Under the pieces are notes generated by a model that did no database searches, had not been told where the DNA came from, and was given only the letters and a program-made list of their open reading frames with translations. From positions 1 through 11,356 of the forward strand of contig JAEKKE010000174.1 in the NCBI GenBank assembly GCA_019510535.1: DNA of 11,356 nt, in the 5' to 3' direction. The translations under genes were made by a program, and so were the position numbers. This DNA is from Acidobacteriota bacterium. GTDB lineage: Bacteria > Acidobacteriota > Terriglobia > Terriglobales > Acidobacteriaceae. Positions 7,634 to 11,356 of the stretch are shown piece by piece. How positions within the stretch are numbered: the stretch's first letter is position 1; every line of letters begins with the position of its first letter.

Positions 7634-8028
7634 GGAAGCGGAACCCCGAGCGCGGCTTCACTCTGATTGAACTCATCATTGTGATGACCATCATTCTTCT
7701 GTTGATGGCGATGGCCATCCCTGCATATCAGAATGCGGTCAAGAAGGCCAAAGAGGCCGTCCTGAAGGAAGACCTGCAAACCATGCGGCAGGCGATCGAT
7801 TCTTACACCGTCGACAAGGAGAAAGGTCCGCAGACCTTGGAAGACCTGGTGCAGGCGGGGTATCTGAAAGCGATGCCGACCGATCCCTTTACCCATCGCA
7901 GCGACACCTGGCAGACCAGCTCCGACGGCACTTACAGCTCCGTCGACCAGACGGACACGGGCATTCAGGATGTCCACAGCGGATCGCAGGAGATTGGCAC
8001 CGACGGCAGCATGTATTCGACATGGTAG
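7627..8028 (+). CDS. GspG-like type II secretion pseudopilin (second copy)
   Basis: This 133-aa prepilin-type protein has a basic leader of ten residues ending in Gly10, then FTLIELIIVMTIILLLMAMA. This is a canonical prepilin peptidase site with Phe+1 and Glu15 as Glu+5. The transmembrane helix runs to about residue 30. The soluble part contains LKEDLQTMRQAIDSYTVDK, LEDLVQAGYLKAMPTDPF and a C-terminal DGSMYSTW, parallel to DGSRYSEW at the end of the preceding protein. The two pseudopilins are therefore probably paralogues or share a conserved tail. The start codon lies inside the end of the previous gene (ATGGTAA, 7627-7633), and the gene ends inside the start of the next (ATGGTAG, 8022-8028). 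Translation of the three genes is probably coupled. Confidence 0.9.
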   Translation: MVRKRNPERGFTLIELIIVMTIILLLMAMAIPAYQNAVKKAKEAVLKEDLQTMRQAIDSYTVDKEKGPQTLEDLVQAGYLKAMPTDPFTHRSDTWQTSSDGTYSSVDQTDTGIQDVHSGSQEIGTDGSMYSTW

Positions 8029-8714
8029 ACCGCCAGCTCTCTGCGTGGAGGCTCTACACGGCTCTGAAGGCACGCCGTGCCGATTGGAGTGGAAGCATCC
8101 TGATACATCGCGGCATGGATGACTTCGGTTCAGCACTGGCGGTCGCCGCCAATCTCTGCGGAGCTGTCTGCCTAAGCCTGGAACAGGATCCGGCGCAGGC
8201 TCGTGTTGCGATGCGTGGCGGATATTGCGACTTCCTGGTGAACACGCTGGATGAGGCGTTGAGGACCATGAAAAATGAGGTCCGCAAACGCCGGCCTTTG
8301 ACAGTCGTGCTGGAGGGGACTGCCTCCGCCATCCTGCAGGAGATGCGTGAGCGTGGCGTATACCCACAGTTGCTGGTAACGTGCTCCGCAGACGATGTAA
8401 TTCCCGCTGAGCAGACAGAGGATCTGGTTCATTTGCTGCAGTCCGGAGCGACAGTTGCAGGGCAGCCGGGCTGGATTCCGTGCATGCTCACGGCGCAGTC
8501 GAATGCGGAGCTGCGTCTCGCCGACCAGGAGACCGCAGGTCTTGTTGTGGACGGTGATGCGCGCCGCGGTTGGGTTGTCGGTGCTCCGAAGTTCTTTCGC
8601 CGCGAACAGCCGCCGCGGCGTTATCTATGGCTGACGGAGCACGAACGGGACACTATGACGGGAGTGCTGCCAGCAGGCGCGACCATAGAGCCTTTGTCCC
8701 ATCCGGTTTCTTAA
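8022..8714 (+). CDS. Orphan urocanase-core-like (Rossmann) domain protein, function unknown
   Basis: This 230-aa protein has no signal peptide or membrane segment. Residues about 21-125 align without gaps to the NAD-binding core of urocanase (HutU) as I recall that family. GYCDFLVNTLDEAL (67-80) matches the urocanase K/G-YCD...EEAL element. RPLTVVLEGTASAIL (91-105) matches KPLSIALLGNAAEV, and RGVYPQLLVTCSADD (111-125) matches RGVKIDIVTDQTSAHD. The Gly-rich NAD-binding loop GLGGMGGAQP is altered here to GMDDFGSALA (31-40). The rest of urocanase, including the catalytic Cys domain, is absent; full enzymes are about 550 aa. Urocanase activity is thus unlikely. Residues 126-230 resemble nothing I recognise. 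The start overlaps the second pseudopilin by 7 nt, so it belongs to that operon; its 3' end overlaps engB by 62 bp. Whether it still binds a nucleotide is open. Confidence 0.72.
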   Translation: MVDRQLSAWRLYTALKARRADWSGSILIHRGMDDFGSALAVAANLCGAVCLSLEQDPAQARVAMRGGYCDFLVNTLDEALRTMKNEVRKRRPLTVVLEGTASAILQEMRERGVYPQLLVTCSADDVIPAEQTEDLVHLLQSGATVAGQPGWIPCMLTAQSNAELRLADQETAGLVVDGDARRGWVVGAPKFFRREQPPRRYLWLTEHERDTMTGVLPAGATIEPLSHPVS

Positions 8715-9243
8715 CCGAGCACGGGACGAGGTCATCGATCTGATGTTCCCGTTTCAGCAGTGCAATCGACTTCGCCAGTGTATTGTTCGAGAGCCGGTCT
8801 GCCTTCGTTCCGACAACCAGATACGGCCGTTGGTGCTGTTGCAGAAAGTCGATCAGCATGCGGTCGCTGGCCTGCGGCGGGATATTGGTATCGACCAGGC
8901 AGACTGAGAGGGCCAGTGACTCGCGATCGATAAGGTATGGCTCAATGAACGAGGGCCATTCCGCGGAGATCGACTTCGAGATCTTGGCGTAGCCGTAGCC
9001 CGGCAGGTCGGCAAAGATCATCTTCGCGGGCGCATTCGGCGCGGTGGACAGGGCAAAGAAATTGATGGCCCGTGTGCGGCCGGGCGTGGACGAGACCCGG
9101 GCGACGGTAGTTCCCAGTAACGCGTTGATCAGGCTGGACTTACCGACGTTGGATCGGCCCAGAAACGCGACCTCAGGCACCGTGGGGGCAGGGAAATGCA
9201 ACGGACTGGTGGCCGAGAGCAGGAACTTTACGGAGACCTTCAC
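8653..9243 (-). CDS. engB: Ribosome biogenesis GTP-binding protein EngB (YihA/YsxC)
   Basis: This 196-aa TRAFAC-class small GTPase acts in late assembly of the 50S ribosomal subunit and is often essential. All G motifs are visible: G1 GRSNVGKS (29-36), the G2 region SSTPGRTRAINFF (51-63, Thr57), G3 DLPGYG (79-84), G4 TKAD (146-149) and a G5-like CSVKK (175-179). Length is normal for the family. The start is GTG 9241-9243 (MKVSVKF); no in-frame ATG, GTG or TTG occurs upstream within the short gap, so GTG is the best choice despite a weak ribosome-binding site (AAGAG very close to the start). Its last 20 codons overlap the end of the convergent urocanase-like gene. The upstream neighbour on the same strand is a lipoprotein gene, separated by 61 bp containing a strong hairpin. 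Confidence 0.95.
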   Translation of the reverse strand: MKVSVKFLLSATSPLHFPAPTVPEVAFLGRSNVGKSSLINALLGTTVARVSSTPGRTRAINFFALSTAPNAPAKMIFADLPGYGYAKISKSISAEWPSFIEPYLIDRESLALSVCLVDTNIPPQASDRMLIDFLQQHQRPYLVVGTKADRLSNNTLAKSIALLKREHQIDDLVPCSVKKPDGTKALWSRLLAALPS

Positions 9244-9258
9244 GCTCTTAAGTGTAGC

Positions 9259-9294
9259 GGGCGCGGAGAGATTCTCCGCGCCCGTTCTTGTTTT
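9259..9294 (+). terminator. GC-rich hairpin with T-rich tail (rho-independent terminator, + direction)
   Basis: Bases 9259-9269 (GGGCGCGGAGA) pair with 9273-9283 (TCTCCGCGCCC), giving a stem of about 11 bp with a very small loop. On the + strand the stem is followed by GTTCTTGTTTT (9284-9294), a T-rich tail. On the minus strand the stem is followed by a sequence with no T run, so termination would be stronger for + transcripts. Both flanking genes (engB and the lipoprotein gene) are on the minus strand. The element may therefore stop + transcripts that leave the pseudopilin operon and run antisense through engB, or may act in both directions with less efficiency on minus. Confidence 0.7.
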
Positions 9295-9304
9295 CCAGTC
9301 CTGA

Positions 9305-10039
9305 CTACTTACGAACCGTCAGAGGAGCGGTGAGTGTGAAGTTGATAAGGGTCTCCGCGGGGATCGTGACATCCTTGTTCCCGGTGAAGGCCGCGCCAGC
9401 CGTGCCGGCTCCTGCGCCCGAGGCCGCACCGATCGCAGCACCTTTACCGCCGCCAGCCAGGCCGCCGATAAGGGCGCCCAGACCAGCGCCGCCGGCGATG
9501 AATCCGGTAGTACGCTTGCCCTTACCCTTGACCGCAACCTCATACGGAGAGGATGAGACACGCATTCCACCGATCTCACTCAACTCAATGCCGAGAGCGC
9601 CGGCGCCCTTGAAACGTCCCTGGCCTTTGGCCGCAATCACGGTGCCGCTTACCTCAGTCCCGCGCGGGAAGACGGTGGTCTCGCCGACAACGATCGGAGC
9701 GTTCAGTACACCGCTCCATCCGTCACCCACATTTGAGGCTTTGGCCGAGATGGTCTGGTTTACGCGGACTCCCACTCGGGTGCCATCCGGAACCGTCAGC
9801 GTGGTGACGACCGGCGCAGCGGGACGGGCAGCACGAGCCGCCGGCGGCGGGGCTGGAGCAGCAGAGTTGCCAGTAGCGGTTGCGGGCGCCGTTCCGCTGG
9901 GCGCGGGCTGACCATTTACCGGCAGGCTGGCGCTGTCAGGCGACTGCCCTGGAGGTGTCGTGGGCTGTGAGCTCTTGCATCCGGTGAAACCGACCGTGGC
10001 CAAAACAAGGGTGGCTACGAGAGAAAACGAACGAGACAT
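9305..10039 (-). CDS. Glycine-zipper lipoprotein, function unknown
   Basis: This 244-aa exported protein has a basic N-terminus, a hydrophobic stretch LVATLVLATVGF and a lipobox-like FTGC with Cys21 as the probable lipidated residue. Residues about 22-78 form a low-complexity Pro/Ala/Ser/Thr linker. A beta-rich region follows (about 79-170) with the pattern VPDGTRVGVRVNQTISAK and FPRGTEVSGTVI. A glycine zipper is at about 179-218 (GFIAGGAGLGALIGG and similar), and the C-terminal strand pattern is IPAETLINFTL. Such zippers are found in envelope proteins that insert in or associate with membranes. ATG 10039 is chosen because AAAGGA lies 6 nt upstream and a signal sequence follows; the open frame extends much further upstream (to 10708) but that part is antisense to the beta-lactamase gene. 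Its role is unknown; structural envelope function is only a guess. Confidence 0.85.
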   Translation of the reverse strand: MSRSFSLVATLVLATVGFTGCKSSQPTTPPGQSPDSASLPVNGQPAPSGTAPATATGNSAAPAPPPAARAARPAAPVVTTLTVPDGTRVGVRVNQTISAKASNVGDGWSGVLNAPIVVGETTVFPRGTEVSGTVIAAKGQGRFKGAGALGIELSEIGGMRVSSSPYEVAVKGKGKRTTGFIAGGAGLGALIGGLAGGGKGAAIGAASGAGAGTAGAAFTGNKDVTIPAETLINFTLTAPLTVRK

Positions 10040-10150
10040 ACGAAGTCCTTTCTTACGATCGTGCATGTTGGACTGAAACGATACCTTTGCTTGGATGGCT
10101 ATAGTACGCGAAAGTGTTGGTTGATCCTTTGTTATGTTAAGGTGCCATTT
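10040..10150. promoter_or_regulatory. Divergent promoter region between lipoprotein and beta-lactamase genes
   Basis: This 111-bp gap must hold the start signals of both divergent genes. TATAGT at 10100-10105 is a good -10-like hexamer for the + gene, and its core CTATAG is palindromic, so a TACTAT hexamer exists on the minus strand at the same place. No convincing -35 element stands at the right distance for either. Shine-Dalgarno sequences are seen at both edges: AAAGGA for the lipoprotein gene and AAGGTG (10139-10144) for the beta-lactamase gene. Confidence 0.4.
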
Positions 10151-11113
10151 ATGTTTCACTTCCGGAAATTTTGGTTTCAGACCTGCCTCTGTCTCGCCAT
10201 GACATCCCTGACGTATGCGCAGCAGCGTGTCCCTGCCCCGATTCGTGGGCTGGTTGCGGCGCATCGTGGCAAAGTTGCCGTTTACGCGCGACAACTCAAC
10301 ACCGGCAAAGTCATTGCCGTGGACGAGGATATACCGGTCCAGACCGCCTCCGTCATCAAGTTGACGATGCTGTATGAAGCCATGGAGCAGATCCGTGAAG
10401 GCAAGGCTAAATGGGACGAAAAGATCGTGCTGAAGCCGGGCGATGCGGTCAGCGGCTCCGGCGTGCTGACCTTTATGGATCCTCCCAAGGAATTGACGCT
10501 GAAGGATGTTCTTACCCTGATGGTCATCCTCAGCGACAATACGGCCACCAACCTGGCGATTGACCGCTTCGGTGTGAAGGCGGTGAACGACCGTATCTTG
10601 GCGCTCGGACTGAAAGACACGCACTTCTATAAGAAGGTGATGAGGCCTGCGACGGAGCCCATGCCCGAGGATCAGCCGAAGTTTGGCCTGGGAAAGACTA
10701 CGGCACACGAGATGGCGATGGTGATGGAGAAGATCGGCCGTTGCGATCTGGGAGGTCCGGCACAGCCCCAGGACGAGGCTATCTGTCAGACCGCCCTGAA
10801 CATGCTCCGGAATCAGTTCTACCGCAATACGATCCCGCGTTATCTGGAGACGCTGGACTCCAGCGAGGCCGGGTCAGCGATTGCCAGCAAGACCGGCTCC
10901 TTGAATGCAGTACGGAATGATGTGGCGATTGTGGCGGCCAAATCCGGGCCGATCGTGATCAGCATCTTCACCTGGCAGAACAAGGACACGAGCTGGACGA
11001 CGGATAACGAGGGAGAGGGGACCATCGCCAAAATTGCAAGGGAGATTGTGCAGGAATGGTCACCGGAGGGCCTGGACGGCCGGCAGATGAAGCCGGGATT
11101 GGGTCTGAAGTAG
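10151..11113 (+). CDS. Class A beta-lactamase-like serine hydrolase
   Basis: This 320-aa exported protein has a signal peptide (residues 1-23, cleavage after TYA). It has the active-site set of class A beta-lactamases and related penicillin-recognising hydrolases. Ser67-x-x-Lys70 lies in TASVIKLTML, SDN is at 128-130 in ILSDNTATNL, and KTG is at 247-249 in ASKTGSLNAVRNDVAIV. If the omega loop is aligned without gaps back from KTTAHEMA, Glu169 (ATEPMPED) falls on the general-base position Glu166 (Ambler), while position 170, usually Asn, would be Glu. It would act in the periplasm on beta-lactams or related amides. ATG 10151 has AAGGTG six bases upstream; the longer in-frame version from 10061 lacks these features. 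It is followed by lepB after 40 nt with no terminator, so the two may be cotranscribed. Whether it confers resistance cannot be judged from sequence. Confidence 0.88.
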   Translation: MFHFRKFWFQTCLCLAMTSLTYAQQRVPAPIRGLVAAHRGKVAVYARQLNTGKVIAVDEDIPVQTASVIKLTMLYEAMEQIREGKAKWDEKIVLKPGDAVSGSGVLTFMDPPKELTLKDVLTLMVILSDNTATNLAIDRFGVKAVNDRILALGLKDTHFYKKVMRPATEPMPEDQPKFGLGKTTAHEMAMVMEKIGRCDLGGPAQPQDEAICQTALNMLRNQFYRNTIPRYLETLDSSEAGSAIASKTGSLNAVRNDVAIVAAKSGPIVISIFTWQNKDTSWTTDNEGEGTIAKIAREIVQEWSPEGLDGRQMKPGLGLK

Positions 11114-11153
11114 TAGATTAGTGGTATTACCCCGTCTAATATTTCAGGTGGTC

Positions 11154-11356
11154 ATGCACGACGAGCTAAAACCGAGCCAAGCGCAGCAGCCCGCCCGTCA
11201 GGTGACGGGATGGATTCGTGACTTCGTTATCTCCATCGCGATCTCGGCATTTATCATCGTCTTTCTTTACCAGCCGGTCGTGGTGGAAGGTACATCGATG
11301 CTGCCGCGGCTGGAAGATCAGGACCGCCTGTTCATCAATAAGGTTGCGTATCGCGT
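11154..11356 (+). CDS. lepB: Signal peptidase I, N-terminal part; 3' end outside window
   Basis: Signal peptidase I is the membrane serine protease (Ser/Lys dyad) that cleaves signal peptides from exported proteins. Only the first 67 codons plus two bases are present. A polar N-terminus is followed by one membrane segment (about residues 23-39, VISIAISAFIIVFLY). The catalytic box VEGTSMLPRLEDQDRL comes next, with Ser48 as the nucleophile. The Lys of the dyad lies beyond the window. ATG 11154 is supported by AGGTGG (11146-11151) just upstream. It follows the beta-lactamase-like gene by 40 nt on the same strand. Confidence 0.93.
   Translation, partial: MHDELKPSQAQQPARQVTGWIRDFVISIAISAFIIVFLYQPVVVEGTSMLPRLEDQDRLFINKVAYR

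Noticed and set aside
8022..8714. Annotation as a functional urocanase (hutU)
   Set aside because: Only the core Rossmann part is similar, the NAD loop is altered and the catalytic Cys domain is missing. No histidine-utilisation genes are nearby.
9288..9911. Pro/Ala-rich 207-aa open frame on the + strand
   Set aside because: It is the antisense shadow of the Gly/Ala-rich lipoprotein gene, has no start signal, and its composition follows from the opposite strand.
10040..10708. Long upstream extension of the lipoprotein reading frame
   Set aside because: It is antisense to the beta-lactamase-like gene and contains no signal or family feature. The ATG at 10039 has a good AAAGGA and starts a lipoprotein signal peptide.
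11117..11140. ATTAG...CTAAT inverted repeat between the beta-lactamase-like gene and lepB
   Set aside because: It has only 5 bp of stem with a 14-base loop and no T run, so it is a chance match.

Overview
The window reads as a chromosomal segment of an Acidobacteriota bacterium, most likely class Terriglobia (Terriglobus/Granulicella/Edaphobacter-like). This is inferred from gene style, not from a marker search. The DNA is moderately GC-rich. It carries a TPR-secretin-cohesin fusion followed by short GspG-like pseudopilins, and a glycine-zipper lipoprotein of a type I associate with this group. Gene density is high, with no gene-free stretch above about 170 bp and no RNA gene, IS element or CRISPR array that I can see.

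Left part (1-4646): the 3' end of argS is followed by a DJ-1/PfpI-family gene on the + strand. The DJ-1 gene converges, with a 4-bp stop-codon overlap, on a minus-strand series read smpB -> pepA -> single-domain response regulator. These are mostly translation and protein quality-control functions: arginyl-tRNA synthetase, trans-translation factor, leucyl aminopeptidase and stress-type amidotransferase-fold protein.

Centre (4746-8714, +): this is a compact four-gene unit. It holds a 781-aa outer-membrane secretin with N-terminal TPRs, a 16-residue serine run and a C-terminal cohesin domain; two GspG-like pseudopilins; and a 230-aa protein whose central part resembles the NAD-binding (Rossmann) core of urocanase without the rest of that enzyme. 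The genes are separated by 3 nt or overlap by 7 nt. Both overlaps have the form ATGGTA(A/G), so each upstream protein ends in Trp-stop exactly where the next Met-Val begins. This unit is the most interesting part of the window: a type II secretion/type IV pilus-like machine with an unexplained orphan urocanase-like partner and a possible cohesin-mediated binding function.

Right part (8653-11356): engB (ribosome-assembly GTPase) overlaps the end of the urocanase-like gene tail to tail by 62 bp. Upstream of engB on the same strand lies a glycine-zipper lipoprotein gene. A strong hairpin with a T-rich tail on the + strand sits between them and could stop transcripts leaving the pseudopilin operon. 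The lipoprotein gene is divergent from a class A beta-lactamase-like gene, which is followed after 40 nt by the start of lepB (signal peptidase I), cut by the window end.
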